64,000 nucleotides of DNA from Otatea glauca (lineage: Eukaryota > Streptophyta > Magnoliopsida > Poales > Poaceae): assembly GCA_036346275.1 (NCBI GenBank), contig CM070718.1, positions 54,316,188 through 54,380,187 on the forward strand, in the 5' to 3' direction. Below the pieces are notes generated by a model, which was not told where the DNA came from, searched no databases, and saw only the letters and a list, made by a program, of their open reading frames with translations. The translations under genes were made by a program, and so were the position numbers. Shown in pieces: positions 11,708-24,157 of the stretch. Within the stretch, counting starts at the first letter, position 1, and each line of letters begins with the position of its first letter.

Positions 11708-13500
11708 ATGGCTTCTACCGCCACCGATGCTAGTGCAAGATCATTGACTTCCACTGACGCTGGCCTACTCCCCACTCCCAATTTCTCACACTTCATCAAT
11801 GTCAAGTTGAGTAGGGAGAATTACCAGCTTTGGAAGGCCCAATTGATTCCGTTCCTTCAGAGTCAACATTTGCTTGGGTCCGTTGATGAATCAGTAGCAA
11901 CTCCCCCACACATGGTGCCACAAGCAGTTGAAGGTGGTGTGCCACACAAGCTCCAAACCCGGCATACGCAACATGGTACCAGAAGGACCAAATGGTTCTA
12001 AGTGCTCTCCTGTCTTCTATGATGGAGGAGATCTTGGCTCATGTGTTACTGCTCACAACCTCAAGTGAGGTATGGAAAGCTCTGGAGAAAACGTTTGCTT
12101 CCCACTCCAGACAGTATCATGCTGATACGGCTACAACTCTCCAACCTTCAAAATTAGGAAATGTCAGTGACCGATTATTTCCACAAAGTAAAGAACCTCA
12201 TAGACACCATGGCTACAATTGGCCATCCTCTTCAAGATGAGGAGATAATTTCCTATCTCCTTGCGGGTCTTGGCTCTGACTTTGATTCGTTTGTCACCTC
12301 TATCACCTGTCGTGTTGAGCCGCTATCGCTTCATGATCTCTATGCTCACCTAGTGAGTCATGAACTACGACTTGAACACCACGTACACTTCCAACCTTCA
12401 ATTTCAGTCTTCAGTGAACAATGCTATCAGAGGTGGTCATGGTGGTAGCAAAAGAGGCCGTGGACGAGGAAGATCTTCCGGCCATGGGTTCAACAACAAC
12501 TATAGTGGTAGCAACTACGGCGGCAATAGCAACTCAACTCGACCAACTTGCGAGCTATGCGGCAATATTGGCCATGACGCTTTCAGGTGCTTCCACCGCT
12601 TTGATCACAGCTTTCAATCTAAAGAACGGCATGTCGCTGCAGCTGCCACGACCTCATATGACATTGATCCCACCTGGTATGCAGACATAGGGACGACAGA
12701 TCACATCACGGGAGAGTTAGATCGCCTCACAGTCAAGGAAAACTATGCCGGTTCAGACCATGTTCAAGTGCAAATGGAGTAGGTTTGTTAATTTCTAAAA
12801 TTGGGCATTCTACAATATCTGGTTCAGTTTGTCCTTTACTCCTAAATGATGTCCTTTATGTTGCAAAAATTAGTAAGAATCTTCTCTCTGTTCGCAAATT
12901 AGCTCTTGACAACAATGCTTACTTTGATTTCTTCCCTAACTCGTTCTGCATAAAGGATCTTCACACAAGGAGAATCCTACTCCAATGCCAATGTAAGCGT
13001 TGTCTATATCCTGTCCCAGTCAACTTCAAAAGATCAAGGTCTAGCATCAAGAGACACCTGCAACACAACAATAAAGCTTTCTCCTTGTGCTCTCGTATTT
13101 CCCTTTCAGCATCTAGACTTAGTCAAGCAACATGGCATCAGAGGCTTGGTCACCCAGCCACTAATGTCATCACAAATTAGTAAAATCAAGCAATGTTTAG
13201 TGCTCTTTCAATAAAAGTTCTTGTGTTTGTGATGCTTGTCAAAAAGCTAAGATCCACCAATTACCTTATTTTGCCGCTTTGCGCAAATCCACAGCTCCTC
13301 TTGATATCATTCACCCAGATGTTTGGGGGTCTGCTCTTCCTTCTGTAAATGGAAACAAGTATTACGTCAGTTTCATTGACGATTTCAGCCGTTTTACCTA
13401 GCTATACCTTCTGAAGTCCAAGTCAGATGTAGAGAAAGTATTCTTGTAGTTTCAGAGGCATGTTGAACTACTTCTGAAACACAAAATACGAGCTTTGCAA
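11708..13500 (+). pseudogene. Copia gag-pol, partial and frameshifted
   Basis: The ATG at 11708 opens gag (MASTATDASARSLTSTDAG...). The first frame ends at 12001 and gag continues in 11992-12240, 12161-12448 and 12360-12782, so there are at least three frameshifts. The nucleocapsid zinc knuckle CELCGNIGHDAFRC is intact (12550-12592) and follows a Gly/Arg/Ser/Asn-rich stretch. The protease region WYADIGTTDHIT (about 12676) has Ile where the usual active-site triad has Ser or Thr. A gag-pre-integrase block (WHQRLGHPATNVI) ends near 13175. An integrase start (DIIHPDVWGSALPSVNGNKY, then FIDDFSRFT) runs to about 13500 with stop codons. Confidence 0.85.
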
Positions 13501-13683
13501 TCTGACTAGGAGGAGGGCAACGACGGACTAGCATTAGGTGGCAAAGTGGCAGTGGCACCGTTGGTCGTGGGTACTTAATTAGGAGGATGACAAAAGGTGT
13601 TAAGGGGACATGAGGCAATCATGAGTAGCATGTTAGGTCTTGTGAAAGCGGCGGATAGTTGAAACGACGGATTCAGTGGCAGA

Positions 13684-13688
13684 CAATA
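13684..13688. repeat. Target-site duplication, left (CAATA)
   Basis: Five bases before the solo LTR, matching 16247-16251 exactly. Confidence 0.9.
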
Positions 13689-16246
13689 TGAAAGGACAGG
13701 GGATGTTGCCTAGAGGGGGGTGAATAGGCGAATTAAAAACTTTGTAACTAAATGCAGCGGAATAAAAATATTGCAGCTAAATAAAATCTCCCGAGAGACT
13801 CAACCCGGAATGTCCGGGATATTTAACCCGATACTCGGATTATCCGGATCGTCTGGTTCAAAGTGGTCCTGACACTCGGACCGAGGATCTTCAAGAGGAT
13901 TTTAAATCTCGCAATATTTCAACAATCTACTTGAATACAAAAGATCTAAATGCTATCAGTACATGGGGATGATGAAGATCTAGAGCCAAACACAACAATA
14001 GAGTAGATCGGGCAATTTCAAGATTCAAAATCAAATACTAAAACAAGAGTAAGAAGCAAACTTGGAGACGATGATTTTTCACCCGAAGTTCGGATCCTTG
14101 AGGGATCCTACGTCTCCGCTGAGGCGGCTCGGTCACACTTGAGCCGGGTCTCTTTCAACCCTCTTCCTCCCTGTTGCACAAATGCACTCGCGGTCTTCAC
14201 TCCTTTGATTCCTTCCCTTACGGAGGAGGAACCGACCTTCACAAACTTCCCACTACCAACCACACAAAGCTCCGGTGGCTCGTAGGCGACCTCCTAGCCG
14301 TCTAGGAGTCCTCAACCTCCAAGAGTAACAAATGCTCACGAAGAACAAGCTTGGAGATGAAATCAAGTGCTCAATCAACTCAAGACTCACTCCCCAAACT
14401 CTTCCCAACCCTTCTCATAAGGGGATCACTTAGATCTAAGGGTAAAAGCTTCCTCAAAGCCCCCCACACAGCCCCTCAAAAATCCACACCAAAAGCCCCT
14501 TCAAAAAGAGGGAGGAAGGGCTATAAATAGACCTCCCTAAAAACTAGCCGTTGGGGGCAGGCTGCGCACAACCCGGAGACTCCGGACTTTAACCCGAATA
14601 CTCCGGATTGGAAGGATCAGCTCATCCAGAGAGGGCCAACACGGAGACTCCGGACAAACACCCGGACACTCCGGACTAATTCAACCCGAGTGTCCGGACC
14701 AAATACGGATACTCGGACCAACCGAGAGCAGCCACCGAGGGTGCCAACCCGGAGTGTCCGGACCAAATGTCCGGATACTCCGGACTGTCCGGATTGAATA
14801 TCCGGATACTCCGGATTGCACTGGCCAGCCCGACGAAAACGAGCATAACTTCTCACTCCGGACTCCGATTTCAGCGATCTTGGACTCTACCAAAAGCTAA
14901 GAACGAGGGCTACACAACCAACAAGATCTCACTATCCAAAACTCAAAGGATAACCACAGATTTCACAAAGAAATCAAGAGAGACCTACAACCCTCACTTT
15001 CCTAAGACTACCAACACCACTCTCTTTCTAAGATTAACAAGGATGGATCACTTGAGCACTTGACACATCTAAAAGTCATTCGACATCGCATCCCTCTTAA
15101 TAGTACGGCAATCCTTAGACTCAAATTAAATCAAAGATAATATAAGTCTAGACATAGTCACTTGCCGTCTTCTTTCTTGATGTCGATGCATGAAGACCTT
15201 CACCATATAATTGATGACATCTTCGCCTTGTCCAACTCGACTCGATTCACCTCATGAGACTCTCGTCCTATCAACCTTGACTTGATCATCCTCTCTGACG
15301 ATCTCCACGCCAAGTCGCTCTTGACTTAGTCCTCAACTCTTGGTGACACCGCCGTCTTGTTGACCTTGGCTTAATGATCATCCTCCAAGATACCTTGGTC
15401 ATTATACACAGACGGGACCTAATTCTTTCCAAACTACTCATGAAAGACATTAGTCCCAAAAGCTCAATAGATATGAACAAGTTGATATTTGTGAGCAGTT
15501 GATTACAACAAGTGTTTCATATAAAGAAGCACAATATAAATGGAAACACTTGACATAAGAAATGTTCTCTACTAAGTACATCATGATGAATATGTAATTG
15601 ATCTATATGCACTAGAGAGATAATTGCCAATATGATGAATCAATTAAATCATGGCAAGGATCACAGACTTTACTTAAATGAAGCACATGATAGAATATAT
15701 ACGAATTGTACATGTGCAAATAATATTTGGAGTAAGAGTAAATATGTGATCCAACGCTAGATAAACTTCACTAAGAGAATTGCATGAGAAGATATACAAA
15801 TAAAACATGCATGCACCAAGTCAATCTATAGTAATATGAAGTTTAACTCTAGTTAATACATGCATACTAAAAACAAAGTACATAATGAACTCAAATGAAT
15901 ATATATGCACAAATAAATATGACATGAACCAATGTGCATATATAAAATCAACATGCTACTTGGAGTTCACTATGCACTTGCACGAAAGGAATGCAATAAC
16001 AAATATAGAATAGATACCAAAATTGCATACCTTATCTTTGCTTAACCTTCCTATTTGATTTTCCTCTAAAAGATGAGACTGATACTCAACTAGGCAATAA
16101 CAAGTTAGTCTCATAGCAATATAATCATATTAGAGGTTTGTCATTTGCTAAGCACTAAGTTAAGCATTTACTTAATTGTATAGATTGTCATTATGAGTGT
16201 TTGTCATTAATCACCAAAATAACATAAGTGCCTAGATGCACTTTCA
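13689..16246 (-). mobile_element. Solo LTR of a Sirevirus-like Copia element (2558 bp)
   Basis: Minus-strand ends are TGAAAGTGCATCTAGG and CCCCTGTCCTTTCA, giving TG...CA, and the element is flanked by a perfect CAATA duplication. No internal retroelement sequence is present, so this is a solo LTR left by LTR-LTR recombination. A TATA box (TATTTATA in element sense) lies at 14521-14529. About ten copies of CCGGANNNTCCGG and partial versions lie just upstream of it at 14570-14820, with more at 13803-13860. The inverted copy B provides an uninterrupted paralogous site. Confidence 0.92.
14570..14820. repeat. CCGGANNNTCCGG palindrome cluster in the solo LTR
   Basis: Repeated 13-mers such as CCGGAGACTCCGG (14573), CCGGACACTCCGG (14662), CCGGAGTGTCCGG (14749) and CCGGATACTCCGG (14772 and 14803), plus degenerate half-sites. 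They start about 40 bp upstream, in element sense, of the LTR TATA box. The sequence resembles the palindromes known in maize Sirevirus LTRs. Confidence 0.85.
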
Positions 16247-16251
16247 CAATA
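16247..16251. repeat. Target-site duplication, right (CAATA)
   Basis: Identical to 13684-13688 and directly abuts the LTR end at 16246. Confidence 0.9.
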
Positions 16252-18377
16252 GGAATGGCAATTTCCTCCATGGGGCAGGCCCCTATGAGGCCCCATGGGG
16301 ACACGGTAAAAATCATAAATATATTATTTTGTTTATAAATCTGTTCTTTTCTTAAATGTTGGGACTAAAACGTGAATCTATAGGTTTGGATATAATTTTT
16401 GAAGTTGTATTTTTGAAAACATAAATACTTATAAATTAATAAATAAAGTTATATTATTTTTTAAAACATAATTTAACCTATTATTTAATCCCCGTGGGAA
16501 TCCATCGAGGTCGGGCCCCTCGGGGATCAGGGATAGGGTGTTGTCTCCGCCTGAGAGGCCTAGCGGGGGCTGGGGGCGTGTAGGAGCTTCTCCTAGGACC
16601 CCTGCACCCCATTGTCACTGGTAGCGGTAGCAGGGGTGGCACAAGTAGTAGGGGTGGGGATGGCATCTTGTGGGTGGGGGCAGAGGTGGTGGTGGCTGAT
16701 TAGGATTGCTATAGTTTGTGATTATATAAGAACGAGCAGGAGTGACTAAAATTTGATATAAAATCAATGATAGAATTTTGAATAGCCGATGATTAGTCAT
16801 TCTCTTTGTTTTGTGTAAGTAACGAAGTATTTTTGTATGAAGAAATATTATATCTTTCTAATGGTTCTAGCCCCAGTTTCCTCACACCCAAGCCTAAATA
16901 TTGTGGAAGCACATCATCTCTTTTTGTGGTCTAAAGGCAAACTTTGCCTTTATTCCATCCATTCCGTCCGTTTCATACGAGAGGTTAGATTTGTAGGGCA
17001 AGTAATGAGTGATGCTGAGCAACCAAGTAAATGATTCCCCATCCTTCATTCCTTCCCATTATGTTCTTCATGTCCATGGTTGGTAAGAGCTCTCTCTCCT
17101 CCTGCTTGACATAGTCATAAGGCGCCTTCTATTCTTGACTTGACCATCCTGTTGTTGATCTTTTGCTCAATTTTTACACACCACAGGCCACTTTCTATCC
17201 ACTATCTTGAAGAGTTTCGAAGTGAGGGGAAGCCAGGTTGCTCCACTAGATCTGAAATTCACCATCGGAGCTTCGGGGATAACATGTGCTTGTAATTGAT
17301 TCTAGTCGATGGCGCCTAGTTTCTAGTACTGATTTATTTTATTTGGTTCCTTTAGGTAACCGGGGAATCGATAATATTTTGCTTTCTTTAAGATTGATTG
17401 AACATAAAAAAAATTTTGGTTCAAGATGTGATCATGTTTGCTCCGATGCTTCCATCATAATCTCCTATGGAATATCTTACATCTAGAGAAGGGAACAATA
17501 GTCCAGGGCAACACGGTGAAGTGGATTTTGCTTTCTCTCTTTTTCTTTGAAGAATAACATTTCTTGTTTTACGTTAACCGATGATGGTTTGCGGCTTTGA
17601 ACTGCTATAGAGCTCCGAAGCCTAGCGGGAGGGGTAGCCGAGAAGAATAAAGTTATAACAAATTTTTAGGCCGTAGTTCGAAAATCGATATGAAAAAAAT
17701 CGGACGAAATTCAAAACTCGAAAATCGGAAATATCAAGCCGAAAATCGGTTGGAAATCGTCAAAAATCGTAGAGTTTCAAAATCAAATTTTTTGAATTTT
17801 TTCCAAAAATCGACCGTTTTCATGAAAAATTGGGCGATTTTCATGGAAAATCGAGGGACTGGTTGAACTTTTTTGTGGTTGATTTTCACCGATTTACATC
17901 GGACAAATTTTTTCGAATTTTTAATTATTTTTTTTGAATTGGACGGTGTAGAAGATGGAATAAGTGCAAAGTTTGCGAACGTAACACAAGGTCAGACGAT
18001 AATCGCTTCGCTCTCTCAAAAGGAGCCACCGAGACGCTCTCCGCCGCTTCTCTTCGTTTCCACCGTTCGCGTCCCCCTTCTCCGGCGGCCGGCGCGGTGA
18101 GTTCTTCTCCTCCCCTTCCTTCGTTTCCACCGTTCTCCAGATCTCCCCACTCCCCCTTCTCCGGCGGCCGGCGCGGTGAGCTCCAGCCGGAGATCCCCGT
18201 CAACATCCTGTGGGGGATCATTTCTTTCCTCTGAGCAACCTCATCCAAATCTTTCTTTCTGGGATGGATACTCCAATCCATGCACTTTGTTGCGTGGTGG
18301 AGTACTAATAGAAATTTATTTTCCAAAATTTTGGGGGTTCAACTGAACCCCCATGCCGCACGTTAGGTCCGCCCCTG

Positions 18378-20068
18378 GGTTGCTGACTTCACTGAATATT
18401 TCATCCAGGTGCTCTAGTCTTCTGACTTATTTTTTATGCAGTTTATTGTGTTGGAATGCACCAACATACAGGTTTTGTACTTGGGTTTAACATTGATTAG
18501 CTAAAAGATTTTGATAATTCAGCACACGAGTGTTTCTACCGATCATGAAGAGATCATAAAATTAGCCTATCGGATGGCAAAGGGCTTATAGGCCACAAGT
18601 GAACATGTTAAAACACAGCAACCTAAACGTGCTCGAGAAAACACAGCAGCTTGTGTCAATGCTAAAGTGCCTTTTTTATCTGTTTATCATATTGAAGTTT
18701 TGATGTCATAGTTGCCAAAGCAATTGTGCAAACTACAATGTTCATAATGACTTGACTGAGATAGATTCTCTCCTCTTACTAAAAAATTGCACTAGAGCAT
18801 TAATACGATCATTTACTAAGATTCTTACTATATATTGATGTTGCCTCATTCTGAGCAACAAATACATTCCCTTGTTAGTCTATGGGATGGTAGGTTATGA
18901 ATGTCTAGGCGCTTCATGTGAGAAAGATACATCAGAAAGTATATATAAGATGAATGAATCTTACTGTTTGTGTGTGTATCCAAGTGCACTTGGTGCATTC
19001 AGAATGGCGTAATATTATGAATAGGTTAACACAACTTGGATTGTGATCAGTGCTATTTTGAAGTGAAAATTCATATTAGACCTCGACTAGCTTGGTTTCT
19101 GATGAATGTAATGAACACATGTTGCTGCAGAATGTGCTTATTTTGCATTGTAGAAAAAGCATGTTCCATTCTTTGGCGTAGATCATGTTATATGTGATTA
19201 TTGGCACTTTCAGTCTTTTGTTTTTTTATCAGTTGGGGCAAATTTATTGATATATGTGGTGATACATATGGGTCGTGCTAGATGTGAATAGAAATATAGA
19301 ATGAGGTATTATTTACCAGTCTAAGCACACACGGGAATGTAGAGAAAGCTAATCTTCGTGCGGGGCTGGTTTAGCATTGTAGCTACTGGAGCATGTTCTG
19401 TTGGTAAAGGAGTTTATTTGAAGACTTTTACATCAAAGAATTCTTATATTACTCAATTTGGCTTGTGAACTCTACTGTGTGCGCCAACTTTTATTATTGG
19501 GGTTAGTAGCTTTATGCAGCTGTTGAAAGATGTAATGTTGCAATGTAAAATAAAGCATTATATCATTATGTTACTCCAGCCAAGGAAAAGGCTATATTGT
19601 TAATGTCAATCTCGATTTTTTGTTCCGGTGTGACATGCATCTCTGCTAGATCCTTCTGGTGATATTTTGACATTCTGCTATTCTAGTATTTTAAGGTGTA
19701 TTGAATCGTATCAACTATTTACTTTTCAGAACACATGATGATATACTAAAACAAGGAAAAAGAAACACAAAACATGATTGAAGTGGCATGCTTTTGAATG
19801 TTGTTAGATACGTAGTCCGTGTTGCTATTTCAAGAAATGAGGACAGATATTGGACAGGAGGCACTAAGCTTACGGGTCTTGGATCTAACCAAGGCTAGCT
19901 TTACCTGCCTTTAGAATACCAACATTTTCTCATAGCAAATTATAGGCATTATATAGTTCTAAGAGTCTAGACTCAATGCTGAAGCATATGTAACAATTGA
20001 CCAATTGGTATATATAACTCAATGTTAATTTAACTTGTTCCGTACTTTTCATTGACCCCAGGCACAGT
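18378..20068 (+). other. Upstream region of the DUF1644 gene, possible 5'UTR intron
   Basis: No coding sequence is recognisable. The stretch is A/T-rich and ends in a pyrimidine tract and acceptor-like CCCCAG a few bases before the ATG at 20069, suggesting that the start codon lies in a second exon. A strong donor-like GGTGAGT at 18096-18102 in the composite repeat is a possible partner. Confidence 0.45.
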
Positions 20069-21205
20069 TTGTCCAAGATGCCAAATGTAGAGAAGAGCTT
20101 GTTCAAGATGCCGAATGCAGATGCAGAGATTGCTGCCCTGCACAAGGAATGGGATGATGCTATGTGCCCAATTTGCATGGACCATCCCCACAATGCTGTC
20201 CTTTTGCTGTGCAGTTCCCATGACAAAGGATGCAGATCCTACATATGTGATACGAGCTATAGACATTCAAATTGCTTAGACAGGTTCAAGAAAATGAAAG
20301 TGAACCACATGGATGGTTCTTCACAGCCAAGTCCGCCCATGCTCGGGGATACGAGTAACCAAAATGTCGCACAGAGTCCTCGTTTTGGTCTCATTAGAGA
20401 GAGTTCCAGGCTATTAATAGACATAAATGAATCCCATGAAGATTTCAATCATCAAGATGTCAGTCATAGCTCTGCGGCCATAGCTGGTGAACAGGAAGAA
20501 AATAGCTATAATCAAGGTCCGGATTTGACCTTGCAATCTCATGAGGGAGAAGGAATTGGGCCTGTGGAGTCAAGTGAGGCATCAAACTCGAACCCTTTGG
20601 TGTGCCCACTGTGTAGGGGTGCTGTCAAGGGCTGGACGACCATCAAAGAAGCCAGAGAGTATTTGGATGAGAAGTCAAGAGCTTGCTCGCAGGAATCGTG
20701 CACATTTTCTGGTAACTACAGGGAGCTCCGTAGGCATGCCAGGAGAGTTCACCCCACAACAAGGCCTGCTGATGTAGATCCATCAAGACGCCGTGCATGG
20801 CACCGTCTGGAGCACCAGCGGGAGTATGGTGACATACTGAGCGCAATCAGGTCAGCTATGCCTGGGGCAGTTGTGCTAGGCGATTATGTTGTTGAAGGTG
20901 GTGATATGTTTCCACATGATCACGAAGGCAGTGGACCAAGTGAACCAAGTAGATCATTGTTGACAACATTCTTCCTATTCCATATGATCAGCAGTAGTCC
21001 AATAAGATCAGGAGATGGGCCAAGAGGCTCATCAAGGGGCCTGAGAAGGCAGAGGCGCCGGTACCTTTGGGGAGAGAACTTACTAGGTCTCCACTACGGA
21101 GAAGATGACGACGACAACGATGAGGAGGATAACCTAGATGAAGATGTTCAGAGACCAAGGAGACGCCGGAGGTTCATAAGATCAAGGTCGGAGGAGCGGC
21201 CCTGA
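20069..21205 (+). CDS. DUF1644 zinc-binding protein (378 aa)
   Basis: A single uninterrupted coding exon. The N-terminal third has a RING-like Cys/His cluster (CPICMDHPHNAVLLLCSSHD at about residues 31-50, then CRSYICDTSYRHSNCLDRF). After an acidic, low-complexity linker, a second cluster follows (LVCPLCRGAVKGW, then CSQESCTFSGNYRELRRHAR, with a C2H2-like part ending HARRVHP) and the family block DVDPSRRRAWHRLEHQREYGD. The C-terminus is acidic (DDDDNDEEDNLDEDV) and then Arg-rich. This matches plant DUF1644 proteins, some of which are implicated in stress and ABA responses in rice; the molecular role is not settled, and nuclear action is only suggested by the Arg-rich tail. No frameshift is seen. 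It converges with the YTH gene at 32611-29262. Confidence 0.9.
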   Translation: MSKMPNVEKSLFKMPNADAEIAALHKEWDDAMCPICMDHPHNAVLLLCSSHDKGCRSYICDTSYRHSNCLDRFKKMKVNHMDGSSQPSPPMLGDTSNQNVAQSPRFGLIRESSRLLIDINESHEDFNHQDVSHSSAAIAGEQEENSYNQGPDLTLQSHEGEGIGPVESSEASNSNPLVCPLCRGAVKGWTTIKEAREYLDEKSRACSQESCTFSGNYRELRRHARRVHPTTRPADVDPSRRRAWHRLEHQREYGDILSAIRSAMPGAVVLGDYVVEGGDMFPHDHEGSGPSEPSRSLLTTFFLFHMISSSPIRSGDGPRGSSRGLRRQRRRYLWGENLLGLHYGEDDDDNDEEDNLDEDVQRPRRRRRFIRSRSEERP

Positions 21206-23374
21206 TGCATGGGCAGCCATGGTAATTACATTCTTCACCTGTTGTGAAGTTCTTTCCCATGAATTAATGATGACTCCTTGCATGATCTTTACAATGTCAG
21301 TGGAGATGCGGGTGATGTGCTGCCTCGAATGGTTAAAATGTTGCATGCAACCCTGTAATGGAAGATACAAGTTGAATGGGGTCTCATATTTAAGCTTGGA
21401 TGATTCAAATGCATTCAATCTGTTGTTTTCACTAGGCCTCCTGTAATGATGTGCAGATCGGGAGAAATGGCCATCCTTAGGTTAGCATGCTCGACCAAAA
21501 ATGATCTGAGAGCTCTGTTGGTGTTGGGATATGCACTCGCTATCATAACCTGAGCTGCTCATGATGCACCATGCTTTATTTGCTTGGCGTGTTACCTGCG
21601 TTTGTTGTATAGACTATATTCGAAACAACAATTTACTGAATTCATGCCTCTACTGTTGCACTTGATATCTTTGTTCAATTGAAGTAGGTGGAATCACATT
21701 TTCTCCAAATAGTTATGTTTGAACTTGTTATTCTACCTGTTAAAAATTATCAGAGGCTTCGCGCGCGCACGTGTGTGTTGCAACCTTTACAGCATTGTTG
21801 GCTTATTATTCTCTGATCTTTGTTGTAGATGTTCTGCCTAAGCTGTTCTTGATTTAGAAACTGGTGTTCAGACATCTGGGATGATCTACAATTGACACTG
21901 TACCAGTGATGTAACCAGTTGCACTTGATGTGCGTGCTCCAGTGGTATGTAATGTAATGAGAGAGGATGGTTTCTTCTGTGCTGAAATGGTTGCATTGTG
22001 TACGGAAGCCAGAAATAGCGGTGCAGGGAGATGCTGTATACAAATAATATAGTGTTCGCTTCCCTGTGCTGTATACAAATAGTAGTGCAGGCAGCGACTA
22101 TTTGAGGTGAGGCAGCTCTTTCTTTAGAGCCATCTGAGTCCGTACTCTTTAACAATTGTAGTCCTGTAGATAGCTTGTTTAACGAAGTGCGTCCCCTTAA
22201 CCTTAGCTGAAGATGTTTAGTTACCACAGACAAGAATGACTGGCTTATAACAGCCTTCACAGCGATCTTTCTTTTTGATCCTTCGATTCCAGTTGAAGTG
22301 GATCCAGCATCAAATGGTTGAGGCCTATGATGTGCCTAAACGAGTGATAGGAATATCAAGATGAAAATGACTTGAATGCCAGAAGAAATGTTCCGAGTGA
22401 AAAAAAAAATGATATTCACCTGATACAAAGTTCGCTAAGAAATTACTGCACAATTAGTACAAATTAGTTTACAAATAAAAGTCAGAGAAAGACGGTAAAC
22501 AGTGCTATGATGCGTTAAGGTGCTAAACATATGGTCATAGATAAAGTTTCTTTACAAATCAAAGTCGTAGAGAGAGAGAGCAGAAATGCCAGGATGCACT
22601 TTCCCCTACCAAACTTTTTCTCCCTGCCTCTGCTTCTTCCATTCGCTGAGCTCCTCTGGCAAATCATAATGTGCGCATGATGAGCTCCTACTGATCAAGG
22701 ATTTCGTACCTACACCTGTCTTACTAACTATAAAGGAAAAAAAGAAAAAACCCCAACAGCATAACCCACGCAGTTGTAAATCACCTGCTGATTGTTCTTG
22801 GCAATCAAATAATTTCATCAGCCGCATACGACCTACGTATAACATTACAGGCATCATAAGTTTGTAATTCTTACAAAAAATACCGTGTCCAATATAAACT
22901 CTCCGAGTGTTAAAATATTGCCCTGTGTTTACTGACAACTATCACTGGTTCACACAAACACTGTATAACATATTCAATTAACTCGTGTGGTAGTCACTTG
23001 TTGGATCAAATGATTTTGCAATAGGAGCACCAAGGCTTCAACTAGTTCACTGACTCATCAAACTTTTGGTTTCAATTGCACAGCAGAACAACTTGGATTA
23101 TTAGTCCCAAGTCTCGCAGAAACTCATGCTCTCCATGCTTGCCTCTAAATTTTCCTGCAAATGGAAATGAGCATGATCAGAAGATATGTCATAATAATAA
23201 GAGGAGCTCCACACTAGCAGGGTTCATGTTTGTGGTACTGGGCCAAACCCTGCGCTGGTGCCCGGCAGTAATCAGACAGGTTCCAGAAAATTCCGAAAGG
23301 TCTTTTTTAGGCTGGCCTTTTATTTGCATCTATTGTAGTTTGCATGTTCTACGATCTACATATTGAGTAATCAA
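21206..23374. other. 3' flank of the DUF1644 gene, no further gene seen
   Basis: The first few hundred bases are probably 3'UTR. The rest has only short ORFs on both strands without recognisable similarity. Nothing with clear transposon ends was found here. Confidence 0.5.
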
Positions 23375-23379
23375 GAATA
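23375..23379. repeat. Target-site duplication, left (GAATA)
   Basis: Matches 28912-28916 exactly, on the other side of the Copia element. Confidence 0.85.
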
Positions 23380-23475
23380 TGTTAAAAGTACATTGTATAG
23401 GGTGTTTTTTGTTATTTGTAAATGTCTTATGTATGGCCTTGAGGCCTATGGAATAGATACAAGTCCATTCCAACA
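23380..23475 (+). repeat. 5' LTR (96 bp)
   Basis: Starts TGTTAAAAGTACATTG and ends CATTCCAACA. It shares GTATAGGGTGTTTT, ACCTTGAGGCC-like and GGAATAGATACAAGTCC blocks with the 3' LTR. Confidence 0.85.
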
Positions 23476-24157
23476 CATAGTATCAGAGCCTATGGCTCCT
23501 CTCCCTCCTTAGGCTGCCGCCACTGCCTAAACCCCACGTCGCATCCCCCACTCCCCTCTTTTGTGGGTGCACCTCTGCCCACCCGTGCCGCTGATGGATT
23601 TGACCAGATCTGACCTCGCTGCCGACACTTAGCCACGACCTCTCCGCGTCAGCCCAAGCCCATGCGCATCGCCGACGCCACCCATGACCTCTTCGCGCCG
23701 GATCTGACCTTTGCTTATGCCGATGCGCTGCTGGCCACCGACCTGAACAACTCTTCCGTCTCTGTCCCACTCCCGAAGGTCGTATTCAATGGGGCAAACT
23801 TCCAGGAGTGGTCTCTACACCTACAGATCTACCTCAACGACCAATGACTTTGGGATCACCTCACTGGCAACCGGCCTTGTCCTCCTCTACCCACTCCCCG
23901 GTCAGGCCACCTATCGGTGTCACTGTTGCCCCAGCTTATCTTGATGTTGTTAACACATTTGAGATGATGTGGAGATGTACCAACCTTCATGCCTATAAGA
24001 GGTAGGAGGGTGATGAAGCTCGTGCCATCGCCATCCTCATTGGGAGCATGACTGTCGACTTCTTTATGGACTTCGCTAAGCTATCATCGTCCTAGCTGAT
24101 GTGGGAGCGTGTCCGGGCATAGTATTAGCCAAGTAGTGATGCCCTCTACCTCTCTGT

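Larger units (their letters stand above)
11428..13506 (+). mobile_element. Copia retrotransposon, truncated 3' of the integrase start
   Basis: A 5' LTR (11428 to about 11682) is followed by a primer binding site TGGTATCAGAGC at 11684-11695 and by gag, protease and the start of integrase. The sequence stops being Copia at about 13506, where copy A of the composite repeat begins. No reverse transcriptase, RNase H or 3' LTR of this element was found in the window. Confidence 0.8.
13507..18377 (-). repeat. Composite repeat, copy A (interrupted by a solo LTR)
   Basis: Excluding the solo LTR, this region is an inverted, diverged copy of 33176-36215. Matching blocks are 13507-13688 with about 36030-36215, 16252-16612 with about 35640-36030, 17013-17640 with about 34621-35600, and 17935-18377 with 33176-33605. 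Copy A has about 400 bp (16613-17012) absent from copy B, and a 300-bp stretch rich in AAAATCG (17640-17935) where copy B has the Helitron-like insert. The inner end, 18377, reads GGTCCGCCCCTG outward, a common hAT-like terminus in plants. No protein is recognisable. Confidence 0.8.
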
